Positions 38,291 through 50,530 of a stretch of DNA of 64,000 bases are shown here, piece by piece. The notes beneath the pieces were generated by a model. It was given only the letters and a program-made list of their open reading frames with translations, was not told the origin of the DNA and searched no databases. Numbering within the stretch: position 1 is the stretch's first letter; each line of letters opens with the position of its first letter. Source of the DNA: Liolophura sinensis. Taxonomy: Eukaryota > Mollusca > Polyplacophora > Chitonida > Chitonidae. Location of the stretch: assembly GCF_032854445.1 (NCBI RefSeq), contig NC_088296.1, positions 23,939,604 through 24,003,603 on the forward strand, in the 5' to 3' direction. The translations under genes and the position numbers were made by a program.

Positions 38291-38654
38291 AATGGCGACA
38301 TTGAAATCCGGAAGAAATCGTCAGGTTCCATTATGCGATCGTGTTTGTGCTTACCCGTGCAGCCTAAGAGCCATTAACGATTCATCGATATCGGATTGTA
38401 TTTCATCGGTATGTACCGTGCCTAATCAATGAACATACCCCCGATACCCCCAATAATGTTGGGATTGTTTTTCAGTTCTTGCACATGAAGAAATTCCTTG
38501 TAGATGTCTTGTTCTGTGATAAATTGCGGCAATGTCCGCGCCGTGTAAGGCATTCTAATGAAAGAGGGTCTTAAGGTCTCTGCTAGGGATGTAGACGCCT
38601 GTTTATTCAAGCAGTCATATGACAATGGTCAGTCTTTGATATAGACCCTTCCAA

Positions 38655-38706
38655 AACTCTGTACGACGTTAAACTCCACTCACTTACTCACTCACTCACT
38701 CACTCC
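38655..38706 (+). mobile_element. SINE family 2 3' end
   Basis: CTGTACGACGTTAAACTCCA followed by an ACTC run, as at the end of the 57686 copy. Confidence 0.65.
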
Positions 38707-38992
38707 AAAACTAACTAAAATCCTCTCAAAAATCTTCAACACTTGTTTCATAGAAGCGTAAGATTTACAACAAGGAAAGCTATGCGAGTGAAAAGAGGCG
38801 AAAGAAGATTAAGTTAGTGATATTGAAAATTCAACAACACTGAATGAAGAATGCTATTTTTTCAGCATTGAATTAAGCAATGAACATGCCATTGTGGTGA
38901 AAAAAAATCTTGTGCCTTTCATGCCTTTCTGAAGAGACGTGTGAATATACCGGTGGTTTTTGATACTGATTGATTTTGCTGTTTCTGATATG
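38707..38992. other. No supported feature
   Basis: Short spacer before the 52-bp array. Confidence 0.4.
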
Positions 38993-40700
38993 ACATGCTC
39001 ACATTACCCACTGCTGTCGGTAGGTGTGGTGGGTACTGGATTCTACATGTTCCCATTACCCACTGCTGTCGGTAGGTGTGGTGGGTACTGGGTTCTACAT
39101 GTTCCCATTACCCACTGCTGTCGGAAGGTGTGGTGGGTACTGGGTTCTACATGTTCCCATTACCCACTGCTGTCGGTAGGTGTGGTGGGTACTGGATTCT
39201 ACATGCTCACATTACCCACTGCTGTCGGTAGGTGTGGTGGGTACTGGGTTCTACATGCTCCCATTACCCACTGCTGTCGGAAGGTGTGGTGGGTACGGGG
39301 TTCTACATGTTCCCATTACCCACTGCTGTCGGTAGGTGTGGTGAGTACTGGATTCTACATGTTCCCATTACCCACTGCTGTCGGTAGGTGTGGTGGGTAC
39401 TGGATTCTACATGCTCACATTGCCCACTGCTGTCGGTAGGTGTGGTGGGTACTGGATTCTACATGTTCCCATTACCCACTGCTGTCGGTAGGTGTGGTGG
39501 GTACTGGATTCTACATGTTCCCATTACCCACTGCTGTCGGTAGGTGTGGTGGGTACTGGGTTCTACATGTTCCCATTACCCACTGCTGTCGGTAGGTGTG
39601 GTGGGTACTGGATTCTACATGTTCCCATTACCCACTGCTGTCGGTAGGTGTGGTGGGTACTGGATTCTACATGTTCCCATTACCCACTGCTGTCGGTAGG
39701 TGTGGTGGGTACTGGATTCTACATGCTCACATTGCCCACTGCTGTCGGTAGGTGTGGTGAGTACTGGATTCTACATGTTCACATTACCCACTGCTGTCGG
39801 TAGGTGTGGTGAGTACTGGATTCTACATGTTCCCATTACCCACTGCTGTCGGTAGGTGTGGTGAGTACTGGATTCTACATGTTCCCATTACCCACTGCTG
39901 TCGGTAGGTGTGGTGAGTACTGGATTCTACATGCTCACATTGCCCACTGCTGTCGGTAGGTGTGGTGGGGACTGGATTCTACATGCTCACATTGCTCACT
40001 GCTGTCGGTAGGTGTGGTGGGTACTGGATTCTACATGCTCACATTGCCCACTGCTGTCGGTAGGTGTGGTGGGTACTGGATTCTACATGTTCCCATTACC
40101 CACTGCTGTCGGTAGGTGTGGTGGGTACTGGATTCTACATGTTCCCATTACCCACTGCTGTCGGTAGGTGTGGTGGGTACTGGATTCTACATGCTCACAT
40201 TACCCACTGCTGTCGGTAGGTGTGGTGAGTACTGGATTCTACATGTTCCCATTACCCACTGCTGTCGGTAGGTGTGGTGGGTACTGGATTCTACATGTTC
40301 CCATTACCCACTGCTGTCGGTAGGTGTGGTGGGTACTGGATTCTACATGCTCACATTGCCCACTGCTGTCGGTAGGTGTGGTGGGTACTGGATTCTACAT
40401 GTTCCCATTACCCACTGCTGTCGGTAGGTGTGGTGGGTACTGGGTTCTACATGTTCCCATTACCCACTGCTGTCGGTAGGTGTGGTGGGTACTGGATTCT
40501 ACATGTTCCCATTACCCACTGCTGTCGGTAGGTGTGGTGGGTACTGGATTCTACATGCTCACATTACCCACTGCTGTCGGTAGGTGTGGTGGGTACTGGA
40601 TTCTACATGCTCACATTACCCACTGCTGTCGGTAGGTGTGGTGGGTACTGGATTCTACATGTTCCCATTACCCACTGCTGTCGGTAGGTGTGGGCGTTCT
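38993..40700. repeat. 52-bp minisatellite, ~33 units
   Basis: Very homogeneous unit ATTACCCACTGCTGTCGGTA, GGTGTGGTGGGTACTGGATT, CTACATGTTCCC. Four sites vary (TGTTCCC/TGCTCAC, GGATT/GGGTT, GGGTAC/GAGTAC, CGGTA/CGGAA). TACCCAC and GTGGGTA in each unit can pair as a hairpin. A 159-codon open frame at 38960-39439 is the repeat read through. Confidence 0.97.
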
Positions 40701-41224
40701 GGATTCTATTCCTAAGTCTTTCATCGAAAAATTGCTGCACCGGAAACATGGGTGGTAATGATCAATGTCTTTCTTCTGAATAATTACAACTGAAACGCGA
40801 GGGAGATGTCTAGTATGGTGCTAGCTAGGTGGAATTTGATTTTGATTTCGTGCTTATTAGCCCCTTTCCGAACGCTTAATGAAAATTAATTGGTCGATAT
40901 TGTCTTCTTTATTTCTGAAATTGATAGGTGTTATAGGGTGTACTCTAGGATATGTGTGATGTATAGCCACACGCATGATGGTTTGCCGGGGAGAGTATTG
41001 GAAAGAGCTACAGGATTTCTGTAATTTGCCTGGCTTTGGACAAACCACTTTACGCAGAGTGGCAGCCCACGCAGCGAAAGTTGGAATCGAATCAGTGATA
41101 TGTGAAGGGCTAGTGGTTTACTCTGGGACAATCTAGACGCTTGGCTTAGCTGAGACCGGATAGGAACATACCGCTGTGAATACAATGTGGTTTCCACACC
41201 CAGTCACAATATACTGTTACTGTA
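40701..41224. other. No supported gene
   Basis: Unique-looking sequence between two arrays; minus-strand frames of 63 and 88 codons overlap in different frames and lack support. Confidence 0.35.
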
Positions 41225-42640
41225 GACCTGACACTTCACCATGTCACAGTACACTGACACCAGATATGACACTCTACACTGTCACAATATATTGACACTG
41301 GAGATAACAACGTACCCCATAAAATATAAGTCATATATAAAATGGCACCTCATCCAGTCACAGCATACGAACACCAAGCATGACACCTTACCCAGTAACA
41401 GTATACTGACACTTGAGGCCTCACCAAGTCACCAAGACACCAGACATGACACTTCGCCAGTCACACTATACGGACACTAGATATAACACCAGACACTGTC
41501 ACAATATACTGGCATCAGACATGACACCTCTCCGAGCCACGGTATACTGAAACTAGACAACACACCCCACCAGGTCACAGTATGCTGACACTTGACACAT
41601 TACCTCACGCAGTCTCAATACACTGAAACAAGACATACTGACACCAGACATGACACCTCATCCAGTCATAACAGTTTCCTCCCACCATAATGCTGGCCGT
41701 TGTCGTATGAGTGAAATGTTCTTGAGTACGGGGCAAAACACCAATCAATAAAATCAAATCAAATCCAGACATAAGACATGACACCTCATCCAGTCACAGT
41801 ATACTGACACCAGAAATAACACCTGATCCAGTCAAAGTATACTGGCATCAGAAATAACACTTCATTCAGTCATACTATACTGACATCAGATATAACACCT
41901 CATCCAGTCACAGTATACTGACATAAGATATAACACTTCATCCAGACACAGTATACTGACATCAGATATAACACCTGATCCAGTCACAGTATACTGACAT
42001 CATAAATAACACCTCATCCAGTCACAGTATACTGACACCAGAAATAACACCTCATTCAGTCACAATATACTAACACCAGAAATAACACCTCAACAAGTCA
42101 CAGTATATTAACATAGAAATAACACCTCATCCAGTCACAGTATACTGACACCAGAAATAACACCTCATTCAGTCACAGTATACTGACACCAGAAATAACA
42201 CCTCATCCAGTCACAGCATACTGACATCAGAAATAACACCTCATCCAGTCACAGTATACTGACACCAGATGTAACACTTCATCCAGACACAGTATACTGA
42301 CATCAGATATAACACCTCATGCAGTCACAGTATATTGACACCAGATATAACACCTCATTCAGTCACAATATACTGACACCAGATATAACACCTCATCCAG
42401 TCACAGTATATTGACACCAGATATAACACCTCATTCAGTCACAATATACTGACACCAGATATAACACCTCATTCAGTCATAGTATACTGACACCAAATGT
42501 AACACTTCATCCAGACACAGTATACTGACACCAGATATAACACTTCATCCAGACACAGTGTACTGACATCAGATAACACCTCTTCCAGTCACAATATACT
42601 GGCATCAGAAATAACACCTCATGCAGCCACTAGAAATTTA
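41225..42640. repeat. 38-bp minisatellite
   Basis: About 35 units of CAGTCACAGTATACTGACAC, CAGATATAACACCTCATC. The left third is diverged, the right two thirds homogeneous. A SINE interrupts it at 41675. It shares GTCACA-TA--CTGACACC and ATGACACC words with the arrays at 51.4-52.3 kb. Confidence 0.95.
41675..41762 (+). mobile_element. SINE family 1 3' part inside the 38-bp array
   Basis: GTTTCCTCCCACCATAATGC, TGGCCGTTGTCGTATGAGTG and AAAACACCAATCAATAAAAT; array units resume directly afterwards. Confidence 0.85.
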
Positions 42641-43088
42641 ATTTTGGCCGCCTCATGAATGTTATTTTACGTTATATGTATCAAAATGTCGACTTCCAGA
42701 GCCACAAAGAATTGTGAGGATATCTGCTGACTTCAGCCAACATTTGCTCTGTGGAGTCAGCCGAAATTTACTTCCACCACCGTCTAATATTTCTGCACTC
42801 GTCTTTTTAGCCGATACGTTGTCACAGCACCAGAGGGCCAGGCATTCTTATAGTGTTACATCTGCTGTATGAAACACAGCTCACTGCGGTGTAAAAAGCG
42901 AAAGCCGGTGTTTGCCAACGTCTCCAACATTGAGGTCGACAGACTCTGCTAAAAGGTCACGTGACTCGGCGCATTTTATTCTGCATAATGTACGAATTTA
43001 AATATTTGCACTGGGCTCGGGTGAACTCATGCAGAGAAGAGGGACAGCAGTCAGCTTCACGTGACCCTGAGTGCGGTGTTTGTTGCAG
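42641..43088. other. Spacer upstream of a candidate exon
   Basis: No clear gene; TTTAAATATTTGCACTGG near 42998 could be a TATA-type element, weakly. Confidence 0.3.
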
Positions 43089-43258
43089 ATACAGGCAAGG
43101 ATAAATCTATTTCGGTCAGCGTTCTTGTGTCTAGCAAGCCCGAGAAGCTTAAAACAGAAGATCGTGTATCACCTCGGCGACAGAGAAGCTTTCCTCAAGT
43201 TCCGTCGTTTAGCGATTGGACTCAATTTGACGAGGTTGGAAGTTTGAAAACGTGGTAA
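43089..43258 (+). CDS. Candidate orphan exon
   Basis: Follows the acceptor-like GCGGTGTTTGTTGCAG (ending 43088). One frame encodes a hydrophilic stretch (TGKDKSISVSVLVSSKPEKL at the start, SFSDWTQFDEVGSLKTW at the end) and stops at TAA 43256. A strong donor, AAAAC|GTAAGTTC, lies just past the stop at 43262. A second frame is also open for most of the length, so coding is uncertain; it may be an untranslated or non-coding RNA exon. Family not recognised. The next feature downstream is a 60-bp repeat. Confidence 0.3.
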
Positions 43259-43371
43259 AACGTAAGTTCACTTTACATCAGTAGTTTGCGTAGAATGTGT
43301 TTTGTATTTTTAATCATTTGTTTAAATATGTTTTTAAATTATTTATATTACTGAGCAGAGCTACTGTGTAG

Positions 43372-43575
43372 AACCGCAAAATTCATTTGCTGCACGGTGA
43401 AGCAGCTACACAGCGAAAGTTACTGTTGTAGTACCGCAAAATTCATTTGCTGCACGGTGAAGCAGCTACACAGCGAAAGTTACTGTTGTAGTACCGCAAA
43501 ATTCATTTGCTGCACGGTGAAGCAGCTACACAGCGAAAGTTACTGTTGTAGTACCGCAAAATTCATTTGTGGCAC
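43372..43575. repeat. 60-bp tandem repeat, 3.4 copies
   Basis: ACCGCAAAATTCATTTGCTG, CACGGTGAAGCAGCTACACA, GCGAAAGTTACTGTTGTAGT, nearly identical copies. The 68-codon open frame across it is a product of the period. Confidence 0.95.
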
Positions 43576-43739
43576 GGTGAAGCAGCAACACAACCAGAGA
43601 TAACGTTCCTTACTGCTCTGCTTGTGGAACCATTGTGAGCGGTGATTGACCAGTGGTCTTCAACGAAAGTTAGACTGCGAACACGACAACACGAGCGTCG
43701 CTGACCGCTAATTGTCACCAAGGACTGACGGGTGGTGAT

Positions 43740-43835
43740 AGCGGCGGAATCCTCAAACTACCTGACCAAGGCCGGATTTGAACTCGCATTTCGTGTGTGC
43801 GTGCTATAATAGTTGAGCGCAACGACGCCGATTAG
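43740..43835 (-). mobile_element. tRNA-like SINE head fragment
   Basis: The minus strand reads GGGGCTAATCGGCGTCGTTG, CGCTCAACTATTATAGCACG and GCGAGTTCAAATCCGGCCTT, with a good B box. No SINE body was recognised. Confidence 0.4.
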
Positions 43836-43917
43836 CCCCACAATCCTGCGGATAAGCAGTATTAATTTTGCCTCAAACCTAACCTTAGCTTGTAAAGGCA
43901 GTTAAGTACACTTTGCT

Positions 43918-44763
43918 AGTCACCGTGTATGCTACACTGCAGTATCATTCGGTCACCGTGTATGCTACACTGCAGTATCATTCGGTCACCGTGTATGCTA
44001 CACTGCAGTATCATTTGGTCACCGTGTATGCTACACTGCAGTATCATTTGGTCACCGTGTATGATACACTGCAGTATCATTCGGTCACCGTGTATGCTAC
44101 ACTGCAGTATCATTCGGTCACCGTGTATGCTAGACCGCAGTGTCTCTCGGTCACCGTGTATGCTACACTGCAGTATCATTCGGTCACTGTGTATGCTGCA
44201 CTGCAGTATCATTCGGTCACCGTGTATGCTGCACTGCAGTATCATTCGGTCACCGTGTATGCTACACTGCAGTATCATTCGGTCACCGTGTATGCTACAC
44301 TGCAGTATCATTTGGTCACCGTGTATGCTACACTGCAGTATCATTCGGTCACCGTGTATGCTACACTGAAGCATCATTCGGTCACCGTGTATGCTACACT
44401 GCAGTATAATTCGGCCACCAAGTATGCTACGACACTGTATCATTCGGCCACGGTGTATGCTACACTGCAGTATCATTCAATCACGGTGTATGCTACACTG
44501 CAGTATCATTCGGTCACCGTGTATGCTACACTGCAGTATCATTCGGTCACTGTGTATGCTACACTGCAGTATCATTCGGCTACAGTGTATGCTACACTGA
44601 AGCATCATTCGCTCACCGTGTATGCCACACTGCAATATCATTCGGTTACCGTGTATGCTATACTGCAGTATCACTTGGCCACTGTGTATGCTACGAAGGA
44701 GTATCACTTGGCCACCGTGTATGCTACGAAGCAGTATCACTTGACCCTTGACCACCGTGTATG
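43918..44763. repeat. 33-bp minisatellite, ~25 units
   Basis: Unit GTCACCGTGTATGCTACACT, GCAGTATCATTCG. The period is a multiple of three and the unit lacks stops in several frames, giving a 284-codon plus-strand frame (VYATLQYHSVT repeats) and further frames on both strands. No flanking gene structure, so read as non-coding. Confidence 0.95.
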
Positions 44764-44769
44764 CTGAGT

Positions 44770-45003
44770 GCGAATATTTGATGTCACCCATTAGAATCAC
44801 CGATATTACGTGTACAGACCATGCATATAGAAGCCATATGATATCAACAAACGTGAACGGTTTTCATAGGCTGAAGGTATATGTGTATACATGTAGATAC
44901 CCAAGGCTTTTCCAGTATATTAAAAGAGAAAATGAACCAAGACTACTGGTAGCTCATATTTTCAAGTATTTGATTTATAAGGCCGGGATTCGTATACCAG
45001 CCG
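44770..45003. other. No supported feature
   Basis: Contains ATTCGTATACCAGCCGGGAA, part of a small dispersed repeat also at 48973 and 54285. Confidence 0.35.
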
Positions 45004-45055
45004 GGAACCTCCGCGTCCGAGGTGGTTAGCGTGCCAGCGCGGCGCAATGACCAAA
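45004..45055 (+). mobile_element. SINE family 1 head fragment
   Basis: GAACCTCCGCGTCCGAGGTG, GTTAGCGTGCCAGCGCGGCG, CAATGACC. Confidence 0.5.
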
Positions 45056-45221
45056 GAATCTTATGACTGCTCCTCTTTTGCATTATTACCAGCTTTATTT
45101 ACCATTTATGTTATTATTTCTTATATTTTCCCTTTGAAACTACTGTCAAGCTTACTCTAGAATTGGGTTAGCTGAGTATTGACTCGTTTGGCCCATCCAT
45201 GGTTTACGGGTGGTATACGAT

Positions 45222-45310
45222 TTATTTATTTATTTGACTGTGTGTTTTTCGTCGTACTCAGCATTATGGCGGGAGGAAACCAGGTAAAGACAAGATGAAA
45301 CCCACGACCG
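45222..45310 (-). mobile_element. SINE family 1, truncated
   Basis: GATTTATTTATTTATTTGAC, TGTTTTTCGTCGTACTCAGC, ATTATGGCGGGAGGAAACC. The TATACGACGGCGGCC block is deleted. Confidence 0.75.
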
Positions 45311-45849
45311 CCACTGTACACAATGTTGTGCTCTACATATACTCTTCTGACTACCTATACAGAACATCAAGCGCTGCGGGCACCTGCTCGCTTTGATCAG
45401 AGTGCACGTGTTCTTCTACAACTGTGTCAATTCTCACACTTTGTCGAGTTGTAAAAGCAGTTCATCTTGTTTCAACAGTGCTTACATGTATATTTAGACG
45501 TAGGCCATCACACAATTGTTTGAGTTTCAACGAGGACAAATGAATTACTTTGAGAGTCTTAAATATAAATGTTTAAATTGTTTCCCTGCGACTGTGTATT
45601 TACGTACAAGCCGGGGAGCAGGCCAATATATCAGATTGGTGTCGTGACCTCATTTAATATTATAAAGACGTAGAAAACTGAATAGCCCCTCATGAAGACT
45701 ATTAGGGTGACAATGGGAAAAGAGAGTGCCAAACATATCTATGTCAAACAGACAAGCACATTCGTAAAGATAGATATATGTACACGCCATTTTGAAGGTT
45801 ATCATTATTGGATAATTCCGATTTGAATAAATATATTATTAATAAAGGA
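45311..45849. other. No supported feature
   Basis: AT-rich. Confidence 0.4.
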
Positions 45850-46330
45850 GAATAGAGATTAAGACCAGAGCACTGACGACGCTGTGACAGCTTGCAAATG
45901 GTCACACATTACCGGTGGAGTACGGCCTCTTGTTAATTTACTTCAGGTAATTTTTTGTCTTAAAATTAAAGTATACATGCCCGCAATACTGGAGTATGAA
46001 TGCCAAGAAAAGCGGTGGCAATGTATAATGAAACGATGAAAGCAGCATGGTGAGTAATAAAAGCAGCGACAACAGCATAAAACACAAACTCTGTATGTAC
46101 CTCTCTTAGTGAAGCAATGTGTAACAAGTTTCAAGGCAGAATAACGAAGGCTTTTGGCACGGGAAAGTCGGGAAAACGGATTATAACAGTGCATAACATC
46201 ATAATTTCGTCGAAAAGTTGAAACCCTGATTGGGAAACATTTTCATGTTTCAGTCGTTATGTGACCACATTCTAATTCTTACGCTTTCCTGTGTTTGCTG
46301 TCATGTGACAGACATAAATTAAAACATTGC
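45850..46330. repeat. Family P copy, both ends diverged
   Basis: Left: TTAAGACCAGAGCACTGACG, GCAAATGGTCACACATTACC, GTACGGCCTCTTGTTAATTT. A reverse partner at 46225-46330 (TCAGTCGTTATGTGACCACA) completes a ~480-bp palindrome-ended unit. Confidence 0.55.
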
Positions 46331-46334
46331 CTTC

Positions 46335-46745
46335 GCTGTTTTTATGAAGATCGTAGTTACCAGATGGTAGTTACCAGATGGTAGTTACCACATTGCCTAT
46401 GCTGAGTCCATGCGTGACCAGATGGCAGTTGCTACAATGTCTTCGCTGATTCTATGGGTGGCCAGATGGCAGTTACCGCATTGCCTTTGCTGACTCTATG
46501 CGTGACCAGATGACAGTTACCACATGGTCGTTGATGATATAGTCACTGTAATGTCATAGTTTTATGACCATATACCGATTACAGTCCGCGCTGCTTCAGT
46601 CATGGTCATGGTCAGGGTTATGCGTGACCAGACACCAGTTATCACACTGTGCTGGCTGACTTGGTCGCGTTTATGGGTGACCAGACACCAGTTGTCACAC
46701 TGTGCTGGCTGACATTGCCAGAGTTATGTGTGCGGGCAAATACAT
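46335..46745. repeat. Degenerate ~60-bp tandem repeat
   Basis: GTGACCAGATGGCAGTTACC, CACATTGCC and GCTGACTCTATGC recur six or more times, then GTGACCAGACACCAGTTATC, ACACTGTGCTGGCTGAC twice. Confidence 0.75.
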
Positions 46746-47269
46746 GTATAAATGATTGGTCATGTTAAGGTGTGACCATGCAAACCCGAAATAAATCGCT
46801 CAGGACTTCACTGTCGTTTTGACTTTTACCTTCATTACGTTTTTAAGTGCCATTTTTTCGCATTGTAATTTACAAACTGCTATCATACGTACCACCTACA
46901 CTCAGTGACCCTCCTTCCCCAGGAAAATTAGCAAATGTCACAGACATGGGCTGTATTGTCCGATTATTTGCTTAATCTGACGTGACAGATAAAAGGAATT
47001 CATGTCTCAGGTGAGCGCCTGGAGCACAAACCGCCGTGACATTTAAAACAGGTTTTGACCAGTTAGGTGATAATCTAAGAGGTGACCTTGCGCACCTTTA
47101 CCTGGCGCCACACAAGAGGCACGTACAGTCCAGGAAGGAACTATTCTGCTGAAAATTCGGTTTTCCGCCCGAGGCTGACAGCAGAACACGTTATACTTAT
47201 GTGCTGACACTTTCCGTGTGTAACTTAGGTAAGTCGCTAACTGGTTGACAGGCGCATTGCTTTCTCATT
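46746..47269. other. No supported feature
   Basis: Nothing recognised on either strand. Confidence 0.4.
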
Positions 47270-47790
47270 ACGCCTATATGGATATGTCTTCACGCGTGGT
47301 AACACATATTGTTTTCCTCTTGACAAGTGAATAGGGTATATCGACAAGAAAAGAAGAGCGTAATGGTTAACAGCTTTATCAACCGAACTTGACAACACTA
47401 AGGTAGATCGGATGTAGCTTTTTTTTACTTACTTACTTACTTACTTACTTACCAATACCTATATGTGTTCACATGTTCTAAGACAACATTAGGTGTTGTT
47501 TTCCTATTAGGGAGTCAATATGGCATATCGAAAACAAGGAAAGACTGTAATGGATAACAATTTAATTAGCTGAAGCTGATCACACCCTGGTATAACTGAT
47601 GTAGATGTTGGTTATTTATTTACTTACATACCTATATCTAGATGTGCTCATACCTGTTAAGGCAACATTACGTATTGTTTTCTCATTACGCAGTCGTTTT
47701 GACATGTTGAAAACAAATAAAGTATGTACTGAATGATAACTGCTCTTAGTTAATTAGGACAATATAGCTGTTTAGCGGGTATATATATTT
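47270..47790. repeat. Three old copies of a ~180-bp repeat
   Basis: ATTGTTTTCCTC (47309), GTTGTTTTCCTA (47496) and ATTGTTTTCTCA (47675) each open a copy with CATATCGAAAACAAGGAAAG and GTAATGGATAACA-like blocks. A TTAC microsatellite lies at 47428-47453. Confidence 0.7.
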
Positions 47791-48375
47791 GTTATATATT
47801 TACGATTTAGGTATGCATTCCACCTTTATCGACTATACCGTGACCAGTGGTGCATATGTCCTTCTGTACAGCCTCCATGCTGACAGATGCACAGTGCTGC
47901 ATCACTGCAATGCAGATTCGATGGAAAACTTCTACAAGACACCAAAACAAAGAACAGCTGGTGACTAACATGTAGACAATTTTTAAATTATTTTTTCTGT
48001 ATGATAAGTCGGGCGATGTGCTATTGACATGGATAGCACTATTGCTCTGTGTGACACAGTAACTGGGATCAAGTACCTGTGCATGAACTATACCTTGGTC
48101 CACAAAGGTCACTGTTCCTGTACTATACCCAAATTAATCTATACCTGTAGTGATATATTGAAATACTGACCTATTGCTAACCTGTGTTATGAACCCAGAA
48201 CATTTCGATTTGGATCGAATTTGATTTAAAGAGTAATAGTTAGGGATGGGTCCAAACAATGACTTTCATGGAATAGATTTTACTGGTCCGGCTGTTGTGC
48301 CTAAGTGTGTGAGATGAAGTCAAATGCATCTATGGCCCATGCTATAGGCTCGGGGCGTCTCATTGGCAATCTTTA
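47791..48375. other. No supported feature
   Basis: A minus-strand 101-codon frame at 47807-48112 has no recognisable likeness or splice context. Confidence 0.35.
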
Positions 48376-48460
48376 TTCACTTATTTGATTGTTTTTTTTT
48401 CGCAGTACTCGAGAATATTTCACTTATACGATGGTGGTCAGCATAATGCAAGGGGAAAAG
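48376..48460 (-). mobile_element. SINE family 1 3' end
   Basis: TCACTTATTTGATTG, CGCAGTACTCGAGAATATTT, ACGATGGTGGTCAGCATAAT. Confidence 0.7.
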
Positions 48461-48810
48461 TATAGTTACTATCTTGGCGACACTTTTGCAGACGTTTTGT
48501 CCCATGTAGAGTAGAAACTTTAAAACCCATCAGCATGTACAGATAGAAGTGTTTTGATGTGTATGCCTACAATTCATAAAAGAAAAGTTGTGTTGATTTT
48601 GTGATGAGTCGAGTAGGTCTAAGCTTCACCAGATTCTATAAAATCATCACTACGCTGCCAGCATGACACTCCCAGCCCCTCCACAACCCCTTCCCCGTCC
48701 TATTCACGTGTTATCCCACACGACAGCCAGGTATTCGCTGTTCACAAAGGAGCTTTTCACTCCCCATTTCTTCAGAGATGGAAGAGAATGAATAAAAAAA
48801 AAAAAAACAA

Positions 48811-48867
48811 GATGGCGGCCACGGACAACAGTTCAGAAGTTGAAATTCAGGAGTGTCAGCTGATATG
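48811..48867 (+). CDS. Candidate first coding exon
   Basis: AACAAGATGGCGGCCACGG is a strong start context. The next 19 codons (MAATDNSSEVEIQECQLIC) end at a possible donor C|GTAACT (48868), phase 0. Upstream are a CACGTG E-box (48705) and a C-rich stretch, which would suit a housekeeping promoter. The frame stays open to 48997, but its end runs into the dispersed repeat CGTATACCAGCCGTCAACCA, so only the first part is proposed. No following exon was identified. Confidence 0.3.
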
Positions 48868-49499
48868 CGTAACTATTCGTATATCAGTGGACACTGCACT
48901 CAGGGTACAGCTGTACATTCGAGTACAGTTCTATTCGCTACATTCGCTACAATCTAGACGTCAAAACAGTCATTCGTATACCAGCCGTCAACCAAGTTGA
49001 ACTTTCCGGATATAGTTTAGATACGAGAAAATTTTAAAAAATACGAGAATTTTTACCGGCTGAGCTAATTTTTATTTGGTGAGGTTTTTGTATAACGTGT
49101 CTGTAGGCCTAGAATTTAATACTAGCGTGTTTTATTACATGTGCGTGTTTTTCTTAGGCCTTTGTATTTGCCTTGACTATGCTATAGGCCTGATACTACT
49201 CAACACTTGTATACACTTCAGTATTTGGATTTGGCTTGAACCAGATTGTGGACAAGGTCGTGCATTCTTCAAAGTGTTTAGTACAGAAATTTTACAAGGG
49301 CAGTAGGGCAGTATACTTGGTACGAAACGGTCAACTATATAGGTCTGCTGAAATAATCATGTTTCCCGAATGTTTTTTCACGCATCAAATGTCAGACTTA
49401 AGTCATCTGTCAGATAATGGAGATTTCGTGTCAGGGTTCGTTAATTGAATGCTTCATGTTGCACAATTGCAAATTTGCATTAGCTGTGACACTTCGCCT

Positions 49500-49815
49500 T
49501 TTTGCTATCTCAGTAACAAGCGCAAATCCACAGTGACTGCGACATCCGGCGTAGCGTTTCGCGCCATCTTGCACTCATGCACGTACCACGTTTAAGAAGC
49601 GCAAGCTGACAGTAGCTGCGACATCTCGCGCTGCGTTTAGTCTCATCGTGAAGTCAGGCCACTTCTGTGCATGTTTATCGAAACCAAAGTCGCAACATAA
49701 AGGAAAATCCCGTGTCATTTCATTGCTCTCAAGGATCGCTTTGTACTTCTCAAGCGCAACTCCACAATAGCTGCGACATCCTGTGTAGCTTTCTGTGTCA
49801 TTCAGCACTCATGGC
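49500..49815. repeat. Degenerate repeat, three copies
   Basis: AAGCGCAAATCCACAGTGAC, TGCGACATCCGGCGTAGCGT (49510) recurs at 49596 and 49752 with changes. Confidence 0.65.
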
Positions 49816-50059
49816 CTTCGTTGTGTGAATTATTGGCCAATGTATGAAAATAGGATGACTCGGTTAAATTATAGGAATTCACAAACTGGGCTGGCCGACC
49901 GACAGAGAGAACAACCGCATCAAAGTTGCTTAGTTGCAGTTAAAATAGGATATCCATCATGTTAAATGTCAAAAATTGGAACGACGAACCAACGCACGGA
50001 GAGGCATTCTGAGCCATCTAGCAGAGAATTTGGAAAGTAAACATCAGCCTTCTCGACAG

Positions 50060-50185
50060 CTTCGGTGGCCTAATAGTTAACGCGTACGCCTCGAAGTCGG
50101 GAGATCCCGGGATCACACACGGATCGGATCGTACAAAAGACTACAAAAGTGTTACCTTTGTAGTCGTCTCGCTTGGCACTCTCGA
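50060..50185 (+). mobile_element. SINE family 3 head
   Basis: GCTTCGGTGGCCTAATAGTT, AACGCGTACGCCTCGAAGTC, GGGAGATCCCGGGATC, then CTCGCTTGGCACTCTCG. Matches the head of the 33178 copy. Confidence 0.75.
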
Positions 50186-50530
50186 TAAATAGAATAATAT
50201 GGAACACACAGTACATTGTGGGAAGCGTAAGCAAACATTCCAGGCTTCCCTCTTAGTTCCCTAGAGTCTTTAGGTGTGTCCTTCGCATTCTTACTTTTAT
50301 TCACCTCACCTGTGTCAGCCAGGACAAAAAAAAGAACCATGTTTTGGCCAAAGTGCAAGTTAAACAGCTAAGAGGCCAACAGCGTGTACAAGTGTGACAC
50401 TATTGTGGCACGACCACGTAACGTAACCTAACGTCAAAATGCAATGTCACAGTTCTGGTTTTTGGACAGGTAAACTGGCCTGGTTACCATGGACATGTTT
50501 ATTTACTTTATTTAGTTGCATGGTGTTTAC

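Noticed and set aside
43913-44767. 284-codon frame as a repeat protein gene
   Set aside because: Opposite-strand and other-frame openness over the same region shows that the unit simply lacks stops.
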